This document shows, piece by piece, positions 52,799 through 61,260 of a stretch of 64,000 bases of DNA. How positions within the stretch are numbered: the stretch's first letter is position 1; each line of letters starts with the position of its first letter. Origin of the DNA: Treponema sp. (GTDB lineage Bacteria > Spirochaetota > Spirochaetia > Treponematales > Treponemataceae). The notes below the pieces were generated by a model. It made no database searches and had not been told where the DNA came from. It was given only the letters and a program-made list of their open reading frames with translations. A program made the position numbers and the translations under genes. The DNA lies in assembly GCA_016288205.1 (NCBI GenBank), contig JAEEYO010000007.1, positions 62,001-126,000 on the forward strand. The letters run 5' to 3'.

Positions 52799-54952
52799 AT
52801 GACGATCACCGTAATCGCACTTCTCATCGCAGGAATACAGCTTAAAAACATGCAGATGATTTTCCTTACGCTGATGAACTTCAGTCTGCTCATGTACACA
52901 ATCGCAATGACGGGAATCGGAAGCGCCTATCTCTGGAACTCAATCTGCACGGCTCACATCACAAGCAGGATAGGTTACACTTTCAGCGCACTGGGATTCT
53001 GCTTCCTTGAAATCTTTTACCTGCGTTTCTTCAATTTCAGAAAATCTCTCTCTTCACTTACAATAATTATGCTCTTCGCGTTCAGCCTGATTTTCTCCGT
53101 ACTTATACTGCTTATTCCAAATGCCAGAACACTAATGGCCGTCACAATCTGTGTCCTGATTTTCGGACTCACCTTCATCACCATAGTCAACATGAGCGAG
53201 CTTGCGAAAAACCGTGAGCCAATCCTTTTCCTTGTGAGCGCATGGCTTCCGCTTTTCTGCTACGTCATTTTCCGTCAGACAATCCACCTGCTGAGAATAT
53301 ACATACACATAGAAACCCTTGAGCAGATTTTCGACTGCGACTATTATTTCGGCTACCAGATCTGTTTTATATCAAACTTTGTCACCTACGGAATCTACAT
53401 ACTGAAAAAATCAATCGCATCCCGCAGAGAGTTCGCACAGTACCGTGAGTCTGTCTATTTTCTAAGGTCTACGGCACACGAGCTTCTTTCGCCAATCACA
53501 CTCATTGAAAATGCTGTGGAGCGGCTTGAGTCCAACGAAAACGAAAGACATATCGCTATCATCAAAAAGAACTGCGAGCGAATAAAGGACATGACGGTTC
53601 TCGCAAACTCACTTGAAATCCATGAGCAGAATTTAGACACCCTCATGCTTGAAAACTGCCCGCTGAATTTAAATTCCGAGCTGAGAAAAAGCCTGGAAAG
53701 TTTTGAGTTTTACTCCTCGGCGAAACAAATAAAAATCGAAAGCGACATCCGAAGTGACGACTCGCTCCTTTTGATGGCACATCCTGTTTACCTTGAGACA
53801 GTCTTCATTAACCTGATTGACAACGCAATCAAATACTCAGGGAGCGAAAACATCATCCGCATATCGCTCGACTACGAGAGCGAAGGGCACATGATGATTT
53901 TCCAGGTTGAAAGTCCTCGCGGAAAACTCGGAACAGAAAATCTTGAGGAGATATTTGAATTCGGAAAACGCATTACAAAAAGCGGAACACAGGCAGACGG
54001 TTCGCAGGAAACCAAGACCAACGGATTACAAATCCAAGGATTCGGAATAGGACTTCATCTTACGCGGCGCATTTGCAGGCTTTACAAGGGAGACTGTACC
54101 GCCAGACTAAATGATGAGCGCGTAATCTTCTCCGCAACGATGCAAATGGACTCTTCTACTCAACAGGTTATTCCGGACAAAACCGAGACGCAGGAAAAAC
54201 GCACGAACATCGCTATCAGCCGTAATCCAGACGCATACGAAAAAAACATTCGCGGCATGCTTGCACAAGTCAAGATTCTTTTGGTAGAAGACAATCTCGC
54301 CCTTCTTGAATCCATGAAAGATTTTCTTTCCGACTACTGCATCATCCGGACAGCGTCCAACGCAGAAGACGCACTTGTACAGCTTTCCGAGACCACACCT
54401 CGTCTCATAATATCTGACATTCTGCTTCCCGGGATGGACGGGGAAAGTCTCTACCATGAATGCCGAAAATCACCAGCACTCTCACACATCCCGTTCATTT
54501 TCCTTACAGGAATACGTGATAACAAAATCCAAAAAAGAGTGATTGCAAACGGAGCCACAGATTATCTTCTAAAGCCTTTCAGCAACGAAAATCTTCTTCT
54601 AAAAATCTATGCAACGCTGAATCGTGAGCTTGAGTCGGAGAAAAAACTACAGTCAGATTTCACAGACTTCTTGAACAATCGTCTTAAACCACAGGATTCT
54701 GTTTCTCCAGTCAAGAATAAAATACAAAGCGATGAGGACAAAAAACTTTTCTTCCTGAACCGAGGACTTTCGGAAAGGGAAATTGAGATTGCGTTCCTCC
54801 TTGCGAAAAACAAAACCAACAAGGAAATCGGAGAGACTCTTTTCATCTCCGTCTCCACAGTCGCAACCCATGTGCAGCATATATACAATAAGTGCAGGGT
54901 AAAAAGCCGCACAGAATTCATATCCCTGCTTCTGGAGAACACGCTGGGTTAA
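52799..54952 (+). CDS. Hybrid sensor kinase with receiver and LuxR-type HTH
   Basis: 717 residues from the first ATG. Seven or so membrane segments (about 1-205), a HisKA domain with H227 (RSTAHELLSPI), HATPase (NLIDNAIKYSG, GFGIGLHLTRRI), a receiver domain (about 493-610; IISDILLPGMDG) and a C-terminal LuxR HTH (about 650-715; LSEREIEIAFLLAKNKTNKEI). Sensor, kinase, receiver and DNA-binding output in one chain. No good ribosome site precedes the ATG, which supports it being the 3' part of a longer gene starting at 52200. Confidence 0.85.
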   Translation: MTITVIALLIAGIQLKNMQMIFLTLMNFSLLMYTIAMTGIGSAYLWNSICTAHITSRIGYTFSALGFCFLEIFYLRFFNFRKSLSSLTIIMLFAFSLIFSVLILLIPNARTLMAVTICVLIFGLTFITIVNMSELAKNREPILFLVSAWLPLFCYVIFRQTIHLLRIYIHIETLEQIFDCDYYFGYQICFISNFVTYGIYILKKSIASRREFAQYRESVYFLRSTAHELLSPITLIENAVERLESNENERHIAIIKKNCERIKDMTVLANSLEIHEQNLDTLMLENCPLNLNSELRKSLESFEFYSSAKQIKIESDIRSDDSLLLMAHPVYLETVFINLIDNAIKYSGSENIIRISLDYESEGHMMIFQVESPRGKLGTENLEEIFEFGKRITKSGTQADGSQETKTNGLQIQGFGIGLHLTRRICRLYKGDCTARLNDERVIFSATMQMDSSTQQVIPDKTETQEKRTNIAISRNPDAYEKNIRGMLAQVKILLVEDNLALLESMKDFLSDYCIIRTASNAEDALVQLSETTPRLIISDILLPGMDGESLYHECRKSPALSHIPFIFLTGIRDNKIQKRVIANGATDYLLKPFSNENLLLKIYATLNRELESEKKLQSDFTDFLNNRLKPQDSVSPVKNKIQSDEDKKLFFLNRGLSEREIEIAFLLAKNKTNKEIGETLFISVSTVATHVQHIYNKCRVKSRTEFISLLLENTLG

Positions 54953-55043
54953 TTCAAAGTGCTTCTGTAAAAACAAAATTGACCACTTTTTTATTTCCGC
55001 AATCTGTATTATAATCAGCTCAAAATGCAGACCCACAAGATCA

Positions 55044-55076
55044 ATGAATATCACATTCTCAAAGCAGTCTCAGTAA
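55044..55076 (+). pseudogene. Remnant of the 3' end of an acetyltransferase gene
   Basis: ATGAATATCACATTC and the following codons to TAA match the last 11 codons of the GNAT gene ending at 58015. The similarity continues downstream through operator B/C. It marks the left edge of a duplicated segment; the rest of this gene copy is missing. Confidence 0.6.
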
Positions 55077-55090
55077 AAGCCGCAAATTTT

Positions 55091-55175
55091 ATAACAAAAT
55101 TACATTTCAAATATAAGATTGTTATAAAAAAAAGTAATAAACATCATTTTCTTACACAAAAAAATGCTGTATAAT
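55091..55175 (+). promoter_or_regulatory. Operator B and promoter of the cupin-proC operon
   Basis: Half-sites ATAACAAAATTACAT (55091-55105) and ATATAAGATTGTTAT (55111-55125), spacer 5. Then TTACAC (55152-55157) and, 12 nt later, -10 TATAAT (55170-55175), which lies 44 nt from the repeat. No TTGACA-like -35. Same architecture as operator A next to the AraC gene. Confidence 0.65.
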
Positions 55176-55204
55176 TAAAGATATAAATCAAAGCGGAGGC
55201 AAAT

Positions 55205-55570
55205 ATGGAATTCATCAACGCAAGCGACATCAAAGAACTGTCAAATCCGGGCGTAGTCTCACGACAGCTTTTGAATCCGGAAAACTCAACGAGCGAGCGC
55301 GTTACCATTACCGAAGTTCATCTTGTTCCCGGTGCGATACAACCCCGCCACACCCACGACGCATCCGAGCAGATTTGGTACGCCACCAAAGGTTCCGGCA
55401 AACTTCTTCTTGCCGACGACAAGGAAAAGGAATTCAAAGCGGGTGACGTTGCACGGTTCGCTGACAAGGATGTTCACGGACTTTTGAATGACGGCGATGG
55501 GGAATTTATTTACGTTTCCGTTACGGCTCCTCCGATTAACTTTGGCTACGCATACAAGGACAAAAGGTAG
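55205..55570 (+). CDS. Cupin-domain protein
   Basis: 121 residues, single small cupin barrel. RHTHDASEQIWYATKGSG carries the metal-binding H-x-H...E pattern and GDVARFADKDVHG the second motif with a histidine. GGAGG lies 5 nt before the ATG. First gene of the operon behind operator B. Could be a metal-dependent enzyme or a small-molecule binding protein; no substrate is predicted. Confidence 0.82.
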   Translation: MEFINASDIKELSNPGVVSRQLLNPENSTSERVTITEVHLVPGAIQPRHTHDASEQIWYATKGSGKLLLADDKEKEFKAGDVARFADKDVHGLLNDGDGEFIYVSVTAPPINFGYAYKDKR

Positions 55571-55576
55571 GAAAAA

Positions 55577-56389
55577 ATGAACATAGGAATAATCGGTTAC
55601 GGAAGCATGGGAAAAATGCTCGCTCAAAAATTTCTTGAATCCGGGCGAGTGAACAAAAATATATTGTTTGTTTCAAACAGGACAAAAGAGCGAACGCAAG
55701 AAATTACGGATAAGGCGACGGTTTGCGACTCAAATTCCGAAGCGGCAGAAAAATCCGACATTCTTTTTGTATGCGTCAGGCCTTGTGACATAAGAGGGGT
55801 CGTGACAGAAATCAACGGCTCGCTAAAAAAAGATTCGCTTCTTGTTTCGTTGAACGGAAACATCACGTTTGAAATGCTTGAGAAAATCGCGCCGCGAAAA
55901 ATTGCAAAGGTAATTCCAAGCGTTACGGCAGAAATAAACCGCTCGCAGACTCTTGTTTGCTGGAACAGTTTTGTTCTGGATTCGGACAAAGAAAATTTGC
56001 GCAACCTGCTTGGATGCATGGGCGAAGTCATAGACCTCCCCGAAAATGAAATGGGCATGGGTTCCGAGCTTGTCAGTTGCATGCCGGGCTTAATCGCGTC
56101 GATGTTCGATGTAGTCTGTCAGGCGGCGGAAAAACACACGAGCATTCCAAAGGAACAGATAACGCGGATGGTTTTGAAGACAGTCTCCGCAACGGCTGAT
56201 TTGATGGAGCAAAAGCAAATGACTTTTCAGGACGTGGTTTCCAGAGTCGCAACAAAAGGCGGCATAACGGAGGAAGGATCGAAAGTCATTTACGACATGT
56301 TCCCAAAGACAGCGGAAGAAATGTTCGTGAAAACTTTGGAAAAAAGAAGGTTGACCGCAGAAAAGGCGAAAGAGTCATTTCAAGCATAG
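55577..56389 (+). CDS. proC: Pyrroline-5-carboxylate reductase family protein
   Basis: 270 residues, full length. Rossmann start NIGIIGYGSMGKMLAQKFLE, FVCVRPCDIRGVV, and the C-terminal helical region with GLIASMFDVV and VATKGGITEEGS, all typical of ProC. Reduces P5C to proline with NAD(P)H. It lies away from proAB in a stress-type operon with cupins and acetyltransferases, so it may serve a special role. A truncated second copy lies at 58697. Separated from the cupin by 6 nt. Confidence 0.88.
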   Translation: MNIGIIGYGSMGKMLAQKFLESGRVNKNILFVSNRTKERTQEITDKATVCDSNSEAAEKSDILFVCVRPCDIRGVVTEINGSLKKDSLLVSLNGNITFEMLEKIAPRKIAKVIPSVTAEINRSQTLVCWNSFVLDSDKENLRNLLGCMGEVIDLPENEMGMGSELVSCMPGLIASMFDVVCQAAEKHTSIPKEQITRMVLKTVSATADLMEQKQMTFQDVVSRVATKGGITEEGSKVIYDMFPKTAEEMFVKTLEKRRLTAEKAKESFQA

Positions 56390-56397
56390 GAGCGTTT

Positions 56398-56748
56398 ATG
56401 ACTTTTCCTGATTTTATGTTCCGCAATCAAAACAAGATTCCTTCGTCCCAGCAGAACACGCCGGACATTGAAGGCTATTATTACACCGCGGACGACGGAA
56501 GCCAGATGGCATTTTGGATATACAAGGCTGACCGCGTTTCAAAAGAGCACACCCACGACTACGACGAATGGATGCTTTGCATTGAGGGTGAATATCTTGT
56601 TACGATTGACGGAGAAGAACACTTGCTACATGCAGGCGATGAGCTTTTCATTCCAAAAGGCAGCTTGCAGGGTGGCAGGGTAAAGGCCGGAACCCGTTCA
56701 ATCCACGCATTTGGCGGAAAAAGAATTTCGGAGGAAAAAAATGAGTGA
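56398..56748 (+). CDS. Cupin-domain protein
   Basis: 116 residues. EHTHDYDEWMLCIEGEYLVTI and HAGDELFIPKGSLQGGRVKAG form the two cupin motifs with histidine and glutamate metal ligands. Follows proC by 8 nt and overlaps the next gene by 8 nt. The same gene, missing its first 38 codons, recurs at 59032. Function unknown; probably binds a metal or small ligand. Confidence 0.8.
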   Translation: MTFPDFMFRNQNKIPSSQQNTPDIEGYYYTADDGSQMAFWIYKADRVSKEHTHDYDEWMLCIEGEYLVTIDGEEHLLHAGDELFIPKGSLQGGRVKAGTRSIHAFGGKRISEEKNE

Positions 56749-57106
56749 CGATGAAATGATGAATCACATAGGAACGCAAATGATTGAGACAGAGCGATTG
56801 ATTCTCCGCCGTTTTGAATACGCGGACATTGATTCAATGCTCAGGAATTGGATTTCCGATGAAAAGACGCAATATGATTACGGCGAGCTATACTACACGA
56901 CTCCTGAGGCGGTGCGGAATTTATTTGACACGAAGTATATCGTTTCGTATACAAAGGATGATTACTACCGGTGGGCGGTTATAGAAAAATGCGGTCTGAC
57001 TTGTGAGGGATGCTTTCGAGATTTTTTCTGGCGCAAAGACCACTATGAAGGAAGAATGGTGTTTTCTATACTAAAAGAAGAATATGAGGAAAAGGGGAGA
57101 AACTGA
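56741..57106 (+). CDS. GNAT acetyltransferase with internal deletion
   Basis: 121 residues. It starts like RimJ/RimL-type GNATs (MIETERLILRRFEYADIDSM) and ends like them (EKCGLTCEGCFRDFFWRKDH), but the two parts join at YYRWAVIEKCGLTCEG. About 70 residues that hold the acetyl-CoA-binding motif A are missing, in frame. GGAGG precedes the ATG. Probably inactive as an acetyltransferase. Confidence 0.75.
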   Translation: MSDDEMMNHIGTQMIETERLILRRFEYADIDSMLRNWISDEKTQYDYGELYYTTPEAVRNLFDTKYIVSYTKDDYYRWAVIEKCGLTCEGCFRDFFWRKDHYEGRMVFSILKEEYEEKGRN

Positions 57107-57525
57107 TGGAAGGATTTACTGTAAAATACAACGAGCTTACGGCTGAGCAATTCATAGAGCTTTGGCAGGCTGTACACTGGGGCGAGGGACCTACACTGGA
57201 GCAGACACGGCTTGCGATGGAGCATACTCTTTTCAGGGTTTCGATATTTGACGGAGAGAAAATAATTGCAATGGCCCGCACAAACGGAGACATGGGACTT
57301 GATTATTACATAAAGGATGTCGTTGTGCGCCCGGAGTATCAGGGAAAGGGAGTGGGACGTATGCTCATAAACGAGATTTTGAAATTCATCAACGACAAGG
57401 GAATAAAAGGTACGGAAATTTTTGTTGAGCTTTGTGCCATGCCGGATAAAATTCCCTTCTACAAAAAATTCGGCTTTGACTCCAACGAGGCACAGAGGCT
57501 AAGGCAATTCCTGAAGGTAAAATGA
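57106..57525 (+). CDS. GNAT family N-acetyltransferase
   Basis: 139 residues, complete. Motif A reads VVVRPEYQGKGVGRMLINEI with the Q-x-x-G-x-G loop, and the end KIPFYKKFGFDSNE is the usual GNAT tail. The ATG overlaps the previous stop by one base (TGATG). Fifth gene of the operon behind operator B. Substrate unknown. Confidence 0.87.
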   Translation: MEGFTVKYNELTAEQFIELWQAVHWGEGPTLEQTRLAMEHTLFRVSIFDGEKIIAMARTNGDMGLDYYIKDVVVRPEYQGKGVGRMLINEILKFINDKGIKGTEIFVELCAMPDKIPFYKKFGFDSNEAQRLRQFLKVK

Positions 57526-57550
57526 CAAATCATGCGGAAGGGATGAAAAA

Positions 57551-58015
57551 ATGCAGATACGGAAAACAAATCAGAACGACATTGAGACCTTGATGGAAAT
57601 CCGACTTGAGATGCTTCGGATTGTAAACGGCATGGATGAAAACGAGGCCTTTGACAAAACTCTTGTGGACTGTTCGCGCGAATATTTTCTGAAAGGGGAC
57701 CAGACGACGGTTTTCGCGATGGAAGGCGACAAGATTGCAGGATGCGCAAGTCTCAGCTACATCAACGTCATGCCGACCTTTGACCATCCCACGGGAAAGC
57801 GCGCTCATCTGATGAACGTATACACCCGCAAGGAATTCCGCAGGATGGGAGCCGGGCAGCTGATGGTCAACTTTCTGATTGATGAGGCAAAGTCAAAGGG
57901 AGTCACAGAAATCAGCCTCGACGCTACCGAGATGGGGCGGCATCTTTACAAGAGCCTGAACTTCAACGAAAACACATCTGCGATGAATATCACATTCTTA
58001 AATCATCCACAGTAA
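57551..58015 (+). CDS. GNAT family N-acetyltransferase
   Basis: 154 residues, complete. Motif A is MNVYTRKEFRRMGAGQLMVN and the C-terminal part MGRHLYKSLNFNENTSAM is normal for the family. Follows the previous gene by 25 nt. The last 11 codons and the following operator are repeated upstream at 55044, so this gene marks one end of the duplicated segment. Confidence 0.87.
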   Translation: MQIRKTNQNDIETLMEIRLEMLRIVNGMDENEAFDKTLVDCSREYFLKGDQTTVFAMEGDKIAGCASLSYINVMPTFDHPTGKRAHLMNVYTRKEFRRMGAGQLMVNFLIDEAKSKGVTEISLDATEMGRHLYKSLNFNENTSAMNITFLNHPQ

Positions 58016-58029
58016 AAGCCCTAAATTCA

Positions 58030-58113
58030 ATAACAAAATTACATTTTGGATGTAAGATTGTTATTAAAAAATGTTGCCATCACAGTTTTTTTACACCAGA
58101 AAAAGAGTATAAT
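58030..58113 (+). promoter_or_regulatory. Operator C and promoter of the isochorismatase operon
   Basis: Half-sites ATAACAAAATTACAT (58030-58044) and ATGTAAGATTGTTAT (58050-58064), spacer 5; 13 of 15 positions match as inverted repeat. TTACAC (58091-58096) and, 11 nt later, -10 TATAAT (58108-58113), 43 nt from the repeat. No -35 consensus. Confidence 0.65.
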
Positions 58114-58140
58114 TAAACTGCTTATAAGAGGGAGCAAAAA

Positions 58141-58680
58141 ATGATTTTATTGGTTGTTGACACTCAAAGGGGTTGTTTTAACGAAACACTTTTTGCCTTT
58201 GAGACTGTAAGAGAAAATATCAAGCGTCTGATTTCGGAGGCCCGTAAAAACGGCATTGAGGTATGCTATGTCCAGCATGATGACGGTCCCGGCACAGACC
58301 TTGACAAAGAAAGCTCAAATTATGAAATCTTCGATGAATTTGCTCCTCAGGCCGGCGAAAAGCGGTTCGAAAAAAACGTGAACAGCGCGTTCCATCCGAT
58401 GACCGGGCTTTCTGAATATCTGAGATCAAAGAATGAAAGGGATATTATTACGATAGGAGTTTCCACGGACTATTGCATGGACGCAACCGTAAAATGCGGC
58501 TTTGAGCAGGGCTTTAACATCATAATTCCGGCCTATGCGAATTCAACTTACGACAATCCGTACTTTGACAAGGAAACCGCATACAGATACTTCAACGAGT
58601 TCATGTGGCCAAAAAGATATGCAAAAGCGGTCAGCGTCGAAGATGCGATTGAAATGATGAAAAACTCTGCTCAAAAATAA
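58141..58680 (+). CDS. Isochorismatase-family cysteine hydrolase
   Basis: 179 residues. Catalytic triad of the family is visible: D7 (VVDTQRG), K78 (FEKNVNSAF) and C112 (STDYCMDATV). Family members hydrolyse isochorismate, nicotinamide or N-carbamoyl compounds; here the exact substrate is not clear. GGGAG precedes the ATG. First gene behind operator C. Confidence 0.87.
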   Translation: MILLVVDTQRGCFNETLFAFETVRENIKRLISEARKNGIEVCYVQHDDGPGTDLDKESSNYEIFDEFAPQAGEKRFEKNVNSAFHPMTGLSEYLRSKNERDIITIGVSTDYCMDATVKCGFEQGFNIIIPAYANSTYDNPYFDKETAYRYFNEFMWPKRYAKAVSVEDAIEMMKNSAQK

Positions 58681-58696
58681 AAGGAGGCTTCATAAA

Positions 58697-59016
58697 ATGA
58701 ACATAGGAATTATAGGCTACGGCAGCATGGGAAAAATGCTCGCACAAAAATTTTTGGAATCCGGGTGCGTGGACAAAAACACTTTGCTCGTCTCAAACAG
58801 GACAAAAGAGCGACTGCAAGAAATCGCGGATAAGGCGAGCGTGTGTGCTTCAAATTCCGAGGCCGCTAAAAACGCCGACATTCTTTTCGTATGTGTCCGC
58901 CCCTGTGACATAAAAGAGGTCGTGACAGAAATCAACGGCTCGCTAAAAAAAGATTCGCTTCTTGTTTCGTTGAACGGAAACATCACGTTTGAAATGCTTG
59001 AGAAAATCGCGCCGCG
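58697..59016 (+). pseudogene. Truncated ProC copy
   Basis: Encodes the first 106-107 residues of ProC (to FEMLEKIAPR) and then breaks off at CCGCG (59012-59016) into cupin-gene sequence in a different frame; the resulting ORF runs to 59209. The ATG has a good GGAGG-like site, so a hybrid protein may still be made. The intact copy is at 55577. The last 97 bases before the junction are identical to the intact copy. Confidence 0.85.
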
Positions 59017-59031
59017 AACGACGGAAGTCAG

Positions 59032-59262
59032 ATGGCGTTTTGGATCTACAAGGCAGACCGCGTTTCAAAGGAGTACACTCACGACTACGACGAATGGATG
59101 CTTTGTGTCGAGGGCGAATACACAGTTACTGTTGACGGAAAAGAACATGCACTTCACTCAGGCGACGAGCTTTTCATTCCGAAAGGCAGCCTGCAGGGAG
59201 GAAGAGTAAAAGCCGGGACCCGCACAATCCATGCATTTGGCGGACAGAGAGTTGCAAGATAA
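59032..59262 (+). pseudogene. 5'-truncated cupin gene copy
   Basis: 76 residues starting MAFWIYKADRVSKEYTHDYD, equivalent to residues 39-116 of the cupin at 56398. It lost its first 38 codons in the same deletion that removed the 3' part of the proC copy. The core barrel motifs remain, so a product could fold if translated, but only a weak GGAAG precedes the ATG. Confidence 0.75.
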
Positions 59263-59275
59263 GGAGGAACAAATA

Positions 59276-59806
59276 ATGGAAGAAATAATTCAGCAGATAA
59301 AAAATCAGCAGGACATCAACTTCATCAACATAAGGGATCAGATTCTCATGGCTGATTTAGAAACCGTTTTTGACGCGGAGAACAATTCGCGATACATTTT
59401 CCACTACCTTCATTCCCTGGACAGATTTTTCATCAATCCCATGGACTACGTTTACGAGGGCGAAAGGCTTTTTGGTATCCCGGAAAATCTCAGCGTGATT
59501 GATCCAAAACGCGAGGGTTACGAAAGCGACTCTTCCAAAGTGATTTCACGCGAGCAGCTCCTTAGCTATCTTGATTACATAAAGGACAAGGTGGACGCAT
59601 ATTTTGAAAGACTCACCCCGGCGGATCTCATCCAAAAACCAGACGGCTGTGAATACACAAGGCTTGAGCTGATTCTGGCACAGTTCCGTCACATGATGTG
59701 GCACGTGGGTGTCTCAAGCGCGATTACTTTCAGCTCAAAGAAAGAATGGAACGACTTCACCGGGCTTAAGGCACTGAACAAAAAATTTTTCGGGGAAAAC
59801 AAATGA
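59276..59806 (+). CDS. DinB-like protein
   Basis: 176 residues. A helical protein with LELILAQFRHMMWHVGVSSA near the end, which resembles the last metal-binding histidines of DinB/YfiT four-helix proteins; an earlier histidine pair may lie in YIFHYLHSLDRF. AAGGAGG precedes the ATG at 59276; longer in-frame starts lie in the cupin remnant. The DinB superfamily includes thiol transferases (bacillithiol-, mycothiol-type) often tied to drug or stress resistance. Assignment is tentative. Confidence 0.65.
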   Translation: MEEIIQQIKNQQDINFINIRDQILMADLETVFDAENNSRYIFHYLHSLDRFFINPMDYVYEGERLFGIPENLSVIDPKREGYESDSSKVISREQLLSYLDYIKDKVDAYFERLTPADLIQKPDGCEYTRLELILAQFRHMMWHVGVSSAITFSSKKEWNDFTGLKALNKKFFGENK

Positions 59807-59860
59807 TGCGGAAAAACCATCACTGTTTTTGAGTGACAGATAAAATGACAAGGCGGTAAT

Positions 59861-60787
59861 ATGGATTGGAGAACACCAGCTCTTTCGGATTTAGAGACTC
59901 TTCAAAAATGTGCCCTCAACAATAATTTTTTTGCCAACAATTATGGAGCCGTAAACTCAATCTTGTATGAGAAGAAATTTCATTCACTGATTGCGTTTGA
60001 CGGCGAGTGGATTTTTGAGAAATTCTTTGAGGGTGAAAAAACATGCTTTAGTTTTCCTCACAATCTTCTTGGAAAAAGCGACGGCGCAAAGGAAGCCCTT
60101 GAAATCTTGGCCGGTGACGCACGCTCAAAAAATGAGAGACTGATTTTTGAAAACATCACGGCAGAAGAAAAGGACATCCTCCAGGAATTTTGGCCGTCCG
60201 TAAAAATCACTCCCACACCGGAGTCCGGGGATTACATTTACCGCACGGAAAATCTTTCAAGTCTCGCAGGAAAAAAGCTGAGCCGGAAGAGAAACCACAT
60301 CCATCAGTTCGACAGCAAATATCCTGATTTTTCCTTTGAGCTTTTGAGGCCGGAAAATCTCTCTTTCGTCCGTGAGGTCGAGGAAAAATGGCTTGAGGAA
60401 AATTCTGATTTCGCAAAAACAAACGGCACACTTTCCGATTTGGAAATTGAAAGGGAAATCATTTTTTATGCGCTGGACAATTTCGAGTCCTTTTCGCAAT
60501 CCTGCGGGATGAGCGGAGGAATACTTTTTGCATCGGGAAATCCTGTGGCGTTTTGCATCGCAAGCATTTTGAGCGAGAGAGTGACAGACGTGCACTTTGA
60601 AAAAAGTCTATACAGCTTTGGACGCGACGGAGCCTACGCAAAGATAAACAACGAATTTTCCAAAACTGTGAGAACAGAATTCCTTAACCGTGAGGAAGAC
60701 TTGGGAATAGAGGGCCTTCGAAAAGCAAAACTTTCCTACTATCCGGAAAAGGTTCTTGAAAAATTTTTAGTTGAGACGGAGGATTAA
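59861..60787 (+). CDS. DUF2156 protein (phosphatidylglycerol lysyltransferase-like fold)
   Basis: 308 residues, soluble. The central run YIYRTENLSSLAGKKLSRKR followed by NHIHQF and the later LSERVTDVHFEKS are typical of the DUF2156/LPG-synthase C-terminal domain with a double GNAT fold. No membrane part, unlike full MprF. May acylate or aminoacylate a small molecule or lipid. Overlaps nothing; the next gene starts 1 nt after its stop. Confidence 0.82.
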   Translation: MDWRTPALSDLETLQKCALNNNFFANNYGAVNSILYEKKFHSLIAFDGEWIFEKFFEGEKTCFSFPHNLLGKSDGAKEALEILAGDARSKNERLIFENITAEEKDILQEFWPSVKITPTPESGDYIYRTENLSSLAGKKLSRKRNHIHQFDSKYPDFSFELLRPENLSFVREVEEKWLEENSDFAKTNGTLSDLEIEREIIFYALDNFESFSQSCGMSGGILFASGNPVAFCIASILSERVTDVHFEKSLYSFGRDGAYAKINNEFSKTVRTEFLNREEDLGIEGLRKAKLSYYPEKVLEKFLVETED

Positions 60788-60788
60788 A

Positions 60789-61247
60789 ATGGAAAACGCA
60801 ATCACTTACAGGACACTGCTCATCTCGGATTACAACGAGCTTTACGGAATGTGGATTCAGGTGGAGCAGACCAAGCGCGCATTGAACCCGGTGGACGACA
60901 GCCGCGAGGGAATCACACGCTACATACAGAGAAATCCGAACACGTGCATTGCCGCAATCAGCGAAGGAAAAATTGTCGGTGCGATTCTTACAGGACACGA
61001 CGGACGCCGCGGACTCATCCATCATCTTTGCGTGCATCCAGATTTCCAGAGACGTGGGATTGCTAGGACTCTTGTGACAAAAGCGGAGGAGGCAATCAAA
61101 AAAGAGGGCATCCAGAAAATCTTCTGTCTCGTTTTCAAGGACAACGACACGGCCAACTCATTCTGGGAAAACATGGGCTACAGCATCCGCACAAACCTGA
61201 ACTACAGAAACAAGAGTTTGAACGACGCGATTCCGACCGGAGAATAA
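60789..61247 (+). CDS. GNAT family N-acetyltransferase
   Basis: 152 residues from the ATG at 60789; GGAGG lies 6 nt upstream. Motif A is LCVHPDFQRRGIARTLVTKA (Q-R-R-G-I-A). The end DTANSFWENMGYSIRTN is usual for the family. Last gene of the operon behind operator C. Substrate unknown. Confidence 0.87.
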   Translation: MENAITYRTLLISDYNELYGMWIQVEQTKRALNPVDDSREGITRYIQRNPNTCIAAISEGKIVGAILTGHDGRRGLIHHLCVHPDFQRRGIARTLVTKAEEAIKKEGIQKIFCLVFKDNDTANSFWENMGYSIRTNLNYRNKSLNDAIPTGE

Positions 61248-61260
61248 AGGGGCAGAAATC

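Noticed and set aside
55025-55174. A 49-codon ORF overlapping operator B
   Set aside because: It spans the operator, lacks a ribosome site and has AT-driven codon use. The sequence is better explained as the GNAT remnant plus the regulatory region.
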